10,120 nt of DNA from Betaproteobacteria bacterium. Lineage in GTDB: Bacteria; Pseudomonadota; Gammaproteobacteria; Burkholderiales; SG8-41. Both the position numbers and the translations under genes were made by a program. The notes beneath the pieces were generated by a model. The model was given only the letters and a program-made list of their open reading frames with translations, searched no databases and was not told the origin of the DNA. The stretch spans positions 1 through 10,120 of the forward strand of contig JAQGNC010000338.1 in the NCBI GenBank assembly GCA_028292065.1, in the 5' to 3' direction. Shown here one piece after another: positions 5,774 to 10,120 of this stretch. Numbering within the stretch: the stretch's first letter is position 1; each line of letters opens with the position of its first letter.

Positions 5774-6699
5774 GCGGTCTGCGCCTGCCTGCGGGGGCTG
5801 AGAAACTCGACCGCGTCGCGTTCGACCCGGATCTCGATGCGGCCCGCTGCCGGTGCGGCGTCAGCGTCCTTGCGCGGCCATGCTTCATCGTCGATGTGCA
5901 CTTCGAATCCGCTCCAGTCGAGCTCGATCGTGCTCGCGCGCACGCGCGGGAGATCCGCGACGTGGTGCTCGCCGTCGCGCCAGTGCTCGAGCGGCTCTTC
6001 GAGCGCGTGGCGCTCGTCGGCGGTGACGAGCACGACGTCGAGCATGCCGTCGGCGGAATGCGTTTCGGGCGCGAGATGCAGGTTCGGCCCGACGAATGCC
6101 GTGTTCATCGCTTCGAACAGCACGTAGTCGCCGGCGCGGGGCTTGCCGTCCAGCATCATCTCGAGGCGGTGATGCGGGCACTCGTGCAGGCGGTCGCGCA
6201 GCATGCCGAGCGCATAGGCGACTTTCGCGTCGGCATCGTCGAGGTTCTTGAGCGTCTTGTTGCGGTCCGCCACGGGAATCGTGCACGCGAAAAGACCGAT
6301 CCCGAATGCTTCCATGAAATAACGAGAGCCCCACGGGCCGTTCGCGATGCCGGCGTCGAAGCGGATGCGCTCGCCGTTGTCCCAACCGCCGACGATCTCG
6401 TCGAGCGTGCGATCCGCGATTCCCAAGGTGTTCGAGATGTTGTTCGCGGTGCCGAGCGGGAGCGGCGCGAGGGGCAGCTTGCGCCCGATCAACTTCTTCG
6501 CGACCCGGCCGACCGTGCCGTCGCCGCCTGCGACCACGATGAGATCGGCCGGCTCGTCCAGCACGGCCGCCCACGTGTCCGCGTCGGCGGACTGGTAGCG
6601 CACGGCATGGCCGTGGCGGCGCAGGAGTCTGCAGACCGCTTTGGCGTCGGGCTGGTCGTCGTCGCCCGCGCCGGGATGATGGATGAGGCTGATGCGCAC
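5770..6699 (-). CDS. Diacylglycerol kinase-like lipid kinase (YegS/DagK family)
   Basis: The 309-residue protein (from GTG 6699) has the nucleotide-binding signature of the DAGK catalytic domain: VVAGGDGTVGRVA (55-67, GGDGT at 58-62) and PLPLGTANNISNTLG (80-94). A beta-rich C-terminal lobe follows, with FDAGIANGPWGSRYFMEAFGIGLFA, the SADGMLDVVLV strand and EVHIDDEAWP near the end, as in YegS. The family phosphorylates lipid hydroxyls such as diacylglycerol at the inner face of the membrane, using ATP and Mg2+. An in-frame ATG at 6771 would add 24 residues before RISLIHHPGAG, where the family normally begins, and would overlap the divergent surE start, so I chose GTG 6699. The upstream Shine-Dalgarno is weak. 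The gene is the first of a two-gene operon with the HD hydrolase. The exact lipid substrate is unknown. Confidence 0.85.
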   Translation of the reverse strand: MRISLIHHPGAGDDDQPDAKAVCRLLRRHGHAVRYQSADADTWAAVLDEPADLIVVAGGDGTVGRVAKKLIGRKLPLAPLPLGTANNISNTLGIADRTLDEIVGGWDNGERIRFDAGIANGPWGSRYFMEAFGIGLFACTIPVADRNKTLKNLDDADAKVAYALGMLRDRLHECPHHRLEMMLDGKPRAGDYVLFEAMNTAFVGPNLHLAPETHSADGMLDVVLVTADERHALEEPLEHWRDGEHHVADLPRVRASTIELDWSGFEVHIDDEAWPRKDADAAPAAGRIEIRVERDAVEFLSPRRQAQTA

Positions 6700-6769
6700 G
6701 AAGATTGCGTCTCGCGATGGAATGAGCGGGGTCCGGAGCAACAAACATACCGGTGAAAGCGGAGAAATC

Positions 6770-7504
6770 ATGCGGATACTGATAGCGAATGACGACGGGG
6801 TTTACAGCCCGGGCATCTGTGCGCTGGCGCAGGTCGCGCAGCAGTTCGGCGAAGTGCGCATCGTCGCGCCCGACGTGGAGATGTCATCGGCGAGTCATGC
6901 GATCACCGCATCGCGCCCGCTGACGATCAAGCGCACGCCGATGAAAGGCGTCGAAGCGTGGCGCGTGAACGGCACCCCGGGCGACTGCGTGGCGCTCGGC
7001 ACCTACGCGTGGGACAAGGTCGACGTGGTGTTCTCGGGGATCAACCTCGGGCCGAACCTGGGCAACGGACTGTGGCATTCGGGAACGCTGGCGGCGGCCA
7101 AGCAGGCGGTGCTCTTCGGCATGCGAGGCTTCGCGTTCAGCACCCCGGTGGGCGAGGACGAGCCCGACTGGGAAATGCTCAAGGAGTGGGCCGGCAAAGC
7201 GCTGGAGATCCTGCTGCCGGACGAGCGGCTCAGGCTGGTGAACGTGAATTTCCCGATCGCCAGGCCGAAAGGCATGCGCTGGACGCGCCAGTCGGTCAAG
7301 CAGTACGACGGCAAGGTCGTTCCCGGCAAAGACCCGATGGGGCGCGAGCACTACTGGTTCACGGTGGTTCCGATCGAGGAGACCGAAGAGGGCACCGACC
7401 GCTGGGCGGTCGACCACGGCTACCTGTCGATGACGCCGCTGCGGCTTGATCTCACCAACGAGAAGGAACTGGCGGAGGCGATGACGCGGCACCCGCTGGC
7501 ATGA
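6770..7504 (+). CDS. surE: 5'/3'-nucleotidase SurE-like
   Basis: The 244-residue protein is a metal-dependent SurE-family phosphatase that removes phosphate from nucleoside monophosphates in the cytoplasm. The N-terminus MRILIANDDG has the catalytic acids D8 and D9. SSASHAIT (from residue 39) holds the metal-ligand serine. VNGTPGDCV (67-74) and FSGINLGPNLGN (88-99, with N92) complete the active site. The C-terminal part is less typical, with a tryptophan-rich WTRQSVKQYDGKVVPGKDP region before the HGYLSMTPLRLD ending usual for SurE. GGAG at 6761-6764 precedes ATG 6770, so upstream in-frame ATGs are not needed. It is not beside pcm or nlpD, the common partners, and stands divergent from the lipid kinase with 70 bases between. 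It may be a second, divergent SurE copy of the genome. Confidence 0.9.
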   Translation: MRILIANDDGVYSPGICALAQVAQQFGEVRIVAPDVEMSSASHAITASRPLTIKRTPMKGVEAWRVNGTPGDCVALGTYAWDKVDVVFSGINLGPNLGNGLWHSGTLAAAKQAVLFGMRGFAFSTPVGEDEPDWEMLKEWAGKALEILLPDERLRLVNVNFPIARPKGMRWTRQSVKQYDGKVVPGKDPMGREHYWFTVVPIEETEEGTDRWAVDHGYLSMTPLRLDLTNEKELAEAMTRHPLA

Positions 7505-7523
7505 GGATTACGTCTCGTAATCC
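7505..7523 (+). terminator. Perfect hairpin directly after the surE stop
   Basis: GGATTACG (7505-7512) and CGTAATCC (7516-7523) form an 8-base stem with a TCT loop, starting on the base after the TGA. It lies between convergent genes and could act on both strands. No U-tract follows. Confidence 0.45.
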
Positions 7524-7534
7524 CGCAGCGCGCG

Positions 7535-7708
7535 TCAGGGCTGCCTGACCGGCACCTCATAGCCGTGGACGACCGCGTCCTCGACGCACTCGCGCAGGGT
7601 GTCGAAGTAGCGGTCGCAGCACCGGCGCACATACTGCGTCTCGGTGTCCACGCGCAGCCAGCGCCAGCCGCGCGGCTCTTCGCTGTGATCGAACTCCCAT
7701 CGCTCCAT
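7535..7708 (-). CDS. Small protein, 57 residues, paralog of the neighbouring 76-residue protein
   Basis: The frame reads from ATG at 7708 to TGA at 7535-7537 on the minus strand. The protein begins MERWEFDHSEEPRGWRWLRV and ends TLRECVEDAVVHGYEVPVRQP. It has no signal peptide or membrane segment. It matches the divergent neighbour at 7883: RW-x-F near the N-terminus, a central tryptophan, an arginine-rich middle and TL-x-x-C-x-x-DA-x-x-HG at the end. This two-way match, GAGG on the minus strand at 7717-7720 and a promoter just upstream show that it is a real gene. The layout (W-rich strands, then an F/L-T-x-x-EC-x-DA-x-x-HGY helix) recalls small DUF2188-like proteins of unknown role. Its stop is 31 bases from the end of surE, convergent across a hairpin. 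Confidence 0.75.
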   Translation of the reverse strand: MERWEFDHSEEPRGWRWLRVDTETQYVRRCCDRYFDTLRECVEDAVVHGYEVPVRQP

Positions 7709-7734
7709 GTGCCGGCCCTCGCCCCGAAGCGGCG

Positions 7735-7764
7735 AATATACCGAAGCCTGAGCCTACAGATCAA
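7735..7764 (-). promoter_or_regulatory. Sigma70-like promoter of the 57-residue gene
   Basis: On the minus strand, TTGATC (7764-7759) and TATATT (7740-7735) are separated by 18 bases. They match 4 of 6 and 5 of 6 consensus positions. Transcription would start near 7728, about 20 bases before the ATG, leaving just enough leader for the GAGG ribosome site. Confidence 0.5.
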
Positions 7765-7816
7765 CGCGCGGCAGCGCTTTGACGAGGAAGGCGCCTGCCT
7801 CGTTTGAGTCACCGCT

Positions 7817-7846
7817 TTGGCCGGCCGTTTCAGTTTGCGCTATCGT
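7817..7846 (+). promoter_or_regulatory. Weak candidate promoter of the 76-residue gene
   Basis: TTGGCC (7817-7822) and TATCGT (7841-7846) lie 18 bases apart, each matching 4 of 6 consensus positions. Placement about 35 bases before the start codon is sensible, but the match is weak. Confidence 0.25.
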
Positions 7847-7882
7847 TAACGGCTCGATCCACAGCCGACGCGAGGTTCGATC

Positions 7883-8113
7883 ATGACCGACACACGCGCT
7901 CAGCCCGAACGCAGGACGCGCTGGACCTTCTCCTACACCAGCGACAACAAATGGTACTGGCGAGCGGTGCACGCGGACGGCAGCGAAGAGCGTTCGGATG
8001 CGCGGCTGGAGACGCTTGCCGATTGCCTGGCGGACGCGCTCGAGCACGGTTTCGTGTCGTGGGCGACGGCCGCCGAGCGGCGCCGCGACGGCTCCGGCGA
8101 GCGGATTGAGTAA
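7883..8113 (+). CDS. Small protein, 76 residues, paralog of the divergent 57-residue protein
   Basis: This soluble protein has no signal peptide. GAGG at 7871-7874 lies 8 bases before ATG 7883. After a polar 12-residue leader comes RWTFSYTSDNKWYWRAV (13-29), then DGSEERSD, then LETLADCLADALEHGF (42-57), then a charged tail. The pattern RW-x-F ... W ... TL-x-x-C-x-x-DA-x-x-HG is shared with the protein encoded divergently at 7535-7708, so the two are probably paralogs from a local inverted duplication. The tryptophan-rich strands with a DA-x-x-HG helix resemble small DUF2188-type proteins. No function is known. The 175 bases between the two genes hold both promoters, so they may be controlled together. 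Confidence 0.8.
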   Translation: MTDTRAQPERRTRWTFSYTSDNKWYWRAVHADGSEERSDARLETLADCLADALEHGFVSWATAAERRRDGSGERIE

Positions 8114-8176
8114 TGCGACACATCCACTCATCAAGTTCGTGCACTGCGGGCCGTAAGTGTCTGCGGAGGCACGAAT

Positions 8177-8425
8177 ATGTCATCAGCTCAGCTACACAAG
8201 GAAGACTGGCGGATCCTGCAGCACGTGATCGCGCCGGCGCTCGTCATGCGGGGCCTCTCGATGAACGAGTTCCGTGACAAATTGCTCTGTCTCGAAGAAA
8301 CCGGGCACATCGTCTTCACCGTCAGCGACGAAAGCATGTTCGTCACCGGCGGCCTCATCTGCGGCCTGCCGCGATGGGAGATGCCGCGGGCCATCGCGTT
8401 CGCGGCGGGCGGGACGCTGCACTAA
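8177..8425 (+). CDS. Hypothetical protein, 82 residues
   Basis: I do not recognise this protein. GGAGG at 8164-8168 lies 8 bases before ATG 8177, a strong ribosome site. The N-terminal half (KEDWRILQHVIAPALVMRGLSMNEFRDKLL) looks helical and could be a small helix-turn-helix-like or partner-binding unit. The second half (HIVFTVSDESMFVTGG) looks like two strands, followed by GLPRWEMPRAIAFAAGGTLH. There is no signal peptide or clear membrane segment. It lies 63 bases after the 76-residue gene on the same strand and may be co-transcribed with it. A perfect hairpin follows 5 bases after the stop. Confidence 0.65.
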   Translation: MSSAQLHKEDWRILQHVIAPALVMRGLSMNEFRDKLLCLEETGHIVFTVSDESMFVTGGLICGLPRWEMPRAIAFAAGGTLH

Positions 8426-8430
8426 ACCGC

Positions 8431-8451
8431 GCGCTCACGCCTTGTGAGCGC
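8431..8451 (+). terminator. Perfect hairpin after the 82-residue gene
   Basis: GCGCTCAC (8431-8438) and GTGAGCGC (8444-8451) form an 8-base stem with a GCCTT loop, 5 bases after the TAA. No U-tract follows, so its role as a terminator is inferred from position. Confidence 0.45.
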
Positions 8452-8468
8452 AGTACCGCTATCTCTGG

Positions 8469-8499
8469 TTGTAAATTAAGAGAACTGGTGGTATATCAT
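8469..8499 (+). promoter_or_regulatory. Candidate promoter in an AT-rich patch
   Basis: TTGTAA (8469-8474) is followed after 17 bases by TATATC (8492-8497), or after 19 by TATCAT (8494-8499). The patch is clearly richer in AT than its surroundings. The next gene on this strand starts at 8709, so the leader would be about 200 bases and would include the palindromic repeat and a strong hairpin. Confidence 0.35.
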
Positions 8500-8575
8500 A
8501 AGCCTGCCGCCGTCGCCTGAAATCGAGCGCGTTACAGCCGACCCTCGTTCACGTAGAGCGTAGCGAGACAACTTT

Positions 8576-8615
8576 CCCTCGCCGCGCTTGCGGGGAGAGG
8601 GCCAGGGTGAGGGGC
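8576..8615. repeat. CCCTC...GAGGG dispersed palindromic repeat
   Basis: CCCTCGCCGCGC (8576-8587), TT, then GCGGGGAGAGGG (8590-8601) form an imperfect palindrome with two mismatches. It is followed by CCAGGGTGAGGGGC. This closely resembles an intergenic repeat that I recognise as widespread in GC-rich proteobacteria, whose usual core is two perfect CCCTCTCCCCGC arms around a short loop followed by a GGGTGAGGG tail. It is probably one of many copies in the genome. Confidence 0.65.
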
Positions 8616-8640
8616 AGGAAGAGTCCCGCGTAATCGACGT

Positions 8641-8667
8641 CGGCACCGCAAGCGTGTAGCGGTGCCG
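8641..8667 (+). promoter_or_regulatory. Strong hairpin upstream of the secreted-protein gene
   Basis: CGGCACCGC (8641-8649) and GCGGTGCCG (8659-8667) form a perfect 9-base stem with a 9-base loop, ending 25 bases before the AGGAGG ribosome site of the next gene. It may be a leader structure controlling that gene or an orphan terminator without a U-tract. Confidence 0.35.
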
Positions 8668-8708
8668 CTGGAAACCCTTGCCGTCGCGCCGCAGGAGGTG
8701 CCAGGCTC

Positions 8709-9452
8709 ATGGTGCTCTACCGCATTCTCGCTGCAGCGATCGTCGTCGCGCTGATCCAGCCCGCCCCCGGCTGCGCCCAGACGCGGCAGAAGAGGCTCAA
8801 TGAACTGGTGCGGGCGATCGCTGCGATCGATATGCCGACGCTGCGCAAGGAGGTCTTCCCGGCGCACGCCCGCAAAAGGGCTGCCGATGCGCTCGCGCTC
8901 GTGGGCAAGCGCCTGCGACTCGGGCTGGAATGGAAGCCGGGCAATGCCTACTGGGACCGCGCTGCGGAGGCGCTGGCCGACGACTTCGCAGCGTCGCTCG
9001 ACCGCCTCGGCATCCGCGACAAGCACTCACGCGCCGCCGTGCGCAAGTCGCTCGACGCGCTCACCGACGCGGAGCTCGACGAGGCGCTGCGCTTCTTCGC
9101 CTCCGACGTGCTGCGCAAGGCAACCCTGCTCACCGACGCGACGACGGCGATGCTCACCTGGGCTTTCGCGCTCCTCCCGAACGATGCCGACGCGCAGATG
9201 AAAGCGCGTCTCGACAGGCTCCTGCATGAAATCGACACGTATACCCTCACGCCCGACGAGGAGCGGGAGCTCGACGAGTTCATGCACTCGCGCGGCGTGC
9301 AGCACGCGATGCGCAACGCCGGCGCCAGGCTGCTGTCCGGCCTCGACGACCCGACCGCGGCGCTGGAAGCGCCTCCGACGATGAAGACACTCGACAAGGT
9401 CACGGGATTGATCGAAGAGTTTCGCGAAGCGTTGAAGCGACCGCGGGCGTGA
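8709..9452 (+). CDS. Exported helical protein of unknown function, weakly DUF2059-like
   Basis: The 247-residue protein starts at ATG 8709, with AGGAGG at 8693-8698. Residues 1-24 are a signal peptide: basic start, core ILAAAIVVALI, likely cleavage after GCA (21-23). C22 is not in a good lipobox (APGC), so lipidation is unlikely but possible. The mature protein is almost wholly helical and charged. Two segments look alike: one from residue 118 (LTDAELDEALRFFASDVLRK) and one from 180 (LTPDEERELDEFMHSRGVQ). Both recall the L-[TS]-x-x-E-[LV]-x-x-[FL]-x-x-S-x-x-[GV] element of DUF2059-type periplasmic proteins. No enzyme motif is visible. A periplasmic location is inferred. No gene lies close downstream, so it is probably monocistronic. 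Confidence 0.75.
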   Translation: MVLYRILAAAIVVALIQPAPGCAQTRQKRLNELVRAIAAIDMPTLRKEVFPAHARKRAADALALVGKRLRLGLEWKPGNAYWDRAAEALADDFAASLDRLGIRDKHSRAAVRKSLDALTDAELDEALRFFASDVLRKATLLTDATTAMLTWAFALLPNDADAQMKARLDRLLHEIDTYTLTPDEERELDEFMHSRGVQHAMRNAGARLLSGLDDPTAALEAPPTMKTLDKVTGLIEEFREALKRPRA

Positions 9453-9675
9453 CTCTGAGTTGTCGCGCCGCCGCTCAGCGCAAGCGGTGAGCAACCGAGC
9501 ACGGCGATGACGCCTCGCCGCCGCGGTGACAAACGCATAGGCCAAATGGTCTAGGCGCAGCGTTCTTACCGGAAGCTTGACGCGCTGCTCAGCGGCATCG
9601 GTTCATGTGCGGCACGAGCATGCGGCGATAACTGACGGTTTCATCTACAAAACACCAAACCTAACATTTTCGTGA

Positions 9676-9704
9676 TTGCGGCCGTGAATTTTCGAGCCTA
9701 TATT
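9676..9704 (+). promoter_or_regulatory. Sigma70-like promoter
   Basis: TTGCGG (9676-9681) and TATATT (9699-9704) are separated by exactly 17 bases. The -10 matches 5 of 6 positions and the -35 matches the key TTG. Transcription would start at about 9711, directly in front of the hairpin element at 9713. The next protein gene begins at 9892, so this may drive a long structured leader or a small RNA. Confidence 0.5.
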
Positions 9705-9712
9705 GTCACGGT

Positions 9713-9758
9713 GCCCTGAGTCCAAAGCGCTGTTTCCGGACAGGGCGTCACTCAGGGC
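9713..9758 (+). ncRNA. Mutually exclusive hairpins: candidate attenuator, leader element or small RNA
   Basis: GCCCTGAGT (9713-9721) pairs perfectly with ACTCAGGGC (9750-9758). Alternatively GCCCTG (9713-9718) pairs with CAGGGC (9741-9746), extended by TCC (9721-9723) with GGA (9738-9740) and AAA (9724-9726) with TTT (9733-9735). The same 5' arm thus has two competing partners. Its place at the predicted transcript start suggests RNA-level control. No protein evidence and no known family match. Confidence 0.4.
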
Positions 9759-9817
9759 TTCACTCGCAAGCAAGCCACACAGACCAACGCTGTAGACGCG
9801 TCGGAGTGGGAGGGGTG

Positions 9818-9877
9818 ATGGGGGGTAGGCGCGGGCATGCTTTGCAGAAGTGGGCTCCTAATCAAGCGTACGCGTAA
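9818..9877 (+). CDS. Possible 19-residue leader peptide
   Basis: ATG 9818 follows GGGAGGGG closely (9808-9815), and the frame ends in TAA at 9875-9877. The peptide starts MGGRRGHALQKWAPNQAYA. Its stop codon overlaps the AAGGGG ribosome site of the next gene, a layout suitable for translational coupling. The frame is so short that chance is a serious alternative. Confidence 0.25.
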   Translation: MGGRRGHALQKWAPNQAYA

Positions 9878-9891
9878 GGGGCCGACCCACA

Positions 9892-10120
9892 ATGCCCTGC
9901 CTAGCTCATGGTCCTAGACTGATACGAGTTGTTGCCGGCGTAGCCGTTCTTGCAGCGGCACTGACCGTATATAGAGTCGCGACACCGGAGGAAACAACCG
10001 GTGAACGGTTTAGGCGAGCAATGGAGCAGCGTCAAAAGCTCTGCGCGAACGGACCGGTGATGCCCGGTGACACAAGTTGCGACATTCTGAAGATCAAGGC
10101 CAGCGATGCTCTAGAAACAC
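9892..10120 (+). CDS. Small membrane-anchored protein, 3' end outside the window; possibly entry-exclusion (TrbK/EexN)-like
   Basis: The frame is open from ATG 9892 to the window end, with 76 codons visible. AAGGGG at 9876-9881 lies 10 bases before the ATG. A hydrophobic segment at residues 11-29 (IRVVAGVAVLAAALTVYRV) acts as signal or anchor. A charged helix follows (RFRRAMEQRQKLCANG), then PGDTSCDILKIKASDALE. The anchor followed by a charged segment with two cysteines (C51, C63) about 12 apart loosely recalls TrbK/EexN entry-exclusion proteins of conjugative elements. I could not confirm this, and a generic small membrane protein is equally possible. Codons CTA, ATA, AGA and AGG, rare in the other genes here, suggest transfer. 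Confidence 0.6.
   Translation, partial: MPCLAHGPRLIRVVAGVAVLAAALTVYRVATPEETTGERFRRAMEQRQKLCANGPVMPGDTSCDILKIKASDALET

Larger units (their letters stand above)
9453..9891. other. 439-base region without a clear protein gene; composition shifts
   Basis: The first 90 bases are GC-rich spacer. From about 9640 the sequence becomes more AT-rich (a run around ACAAAACACCAAACCTAAC) and holds a promoter, an alternative-hairpin element and a 19-codon ORF, listed separately. I found no tRNA, integrase gene or clear attachment site. Confidence 0.5.

Noticed and set aside
5896..6756. Plus-strand frame of 286 codons antisense to the lipid kinase
   Set aside because: No recognisable motif. The opposite strand carries GGDGT and PLGTANN, so this is a shadow frame.
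6700..6771. N-terminal extension of the lipid kinase from ATG 6771
   Set aside because: The 24 extra residues do not resemble the family, which begins at RISLIHHPGAG, and the start would overlap the divergent surE start codon.
7420..7812. Minus-strand frame of 130 codons covering the end of surE
   Set aside because: Rich in Ser, Arg and Cys and without structure. A different minus-strand frame (7535-7708) holds the real small gene.
3683..8667. Possible CRISPR array or phage element from the several palindromes
   Set aside because: The palindromes differ in sequence and spacing, there is no regular repeat-spacer pattern, and no cas or phage genes are present.
8532..9545. Minus-strand frames antisense to the exported helical protein
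   Set aside because: They lack ribosome sites and domains. The plus-strand gene has a signal peptide and AGGAGG.
9545..9660. Possible tRNA or attachment site at the composition shift
   Set aside because: I could not fold a cloverleaf or find a T-loop GTTCGA-type signature in place, and no flanking direct repeat is visible in the window.

Overview
The window is GC-rich chromosomal DNA, with third codon positions strongly biased to G or C, closely packed genes and GGAG-type ribosome binding sites. The gene families present (FIST protein, NRAMP-like transporter, DUF599 membrane protein, SurE, YegS/DagK-type lipid kinase, RelA/SpoT-type HD hydrolase) and a dispersed CCCTC...GAGGG palindromic repeat fit a proteobacterium, most likely a betaproteobacterium of Burkholderiales type. 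No rRNA, tRNA or other taxonomic marker is present, so this placement is inferred.

Positions 1-2859 (+) form a tight operon: the 3' part of a FIST-domain sensor gene, an NRAMP-fold transporter that has lost the canonical metal-binding motifs (DPGN replaced by EIGC, MPH replaced by NPT), and two small tandem PRC-barrel-like proteins. The gaps are 4, 10 and 10 bases. This is the strongest candidate for an undescribed functional unit: sensor, atypical ion transporter and two cytoplasmic accessory proteins. After a structured 81-base spacer comes a DUF599 membrane protein gene (2941-3663). It converges on a minus-strand SAM-dependent methyltransferase gene of FkbM-like type (3703-4557).

Positions 4558-5260 hold a long spacer and a small exported protein carrying two KLDSGL motifs. 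Positions 5261-6699 (-) are a two-gene operon with a 4-base GTGA overlap: a lipid/diacylglycerol-kinase-like protein followed by a small HD-domain (p)ppGpp-hydrolase-like protein. A SurE-type nucleotidase gene (6770-7504) is divergent from it and ends at a perfect hairpin.

Positions 7535-8425 carry short genes. Two are divergent small paralogs: a 57-residue protein on the minus strand with its own promoter, and a 76-residue protein on the plus strand. An 82-residue orphan follows. An intergenic stretch with hairpins and a palindromic repeat then leads to a secreted helical protein of unknown function (8709-9452).

From about 9545 the character changes: no long ORFs, less GC-biased composition, a good sigma70-like promoter followed at once by mutually exclusive RNA hairpins, and a small membrane-anchored protein gene that runs off the window. 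That gene uses codons rare elsewhere here (CTA, ATA, AGA, AGG). This looks like the edge of an accessory region.
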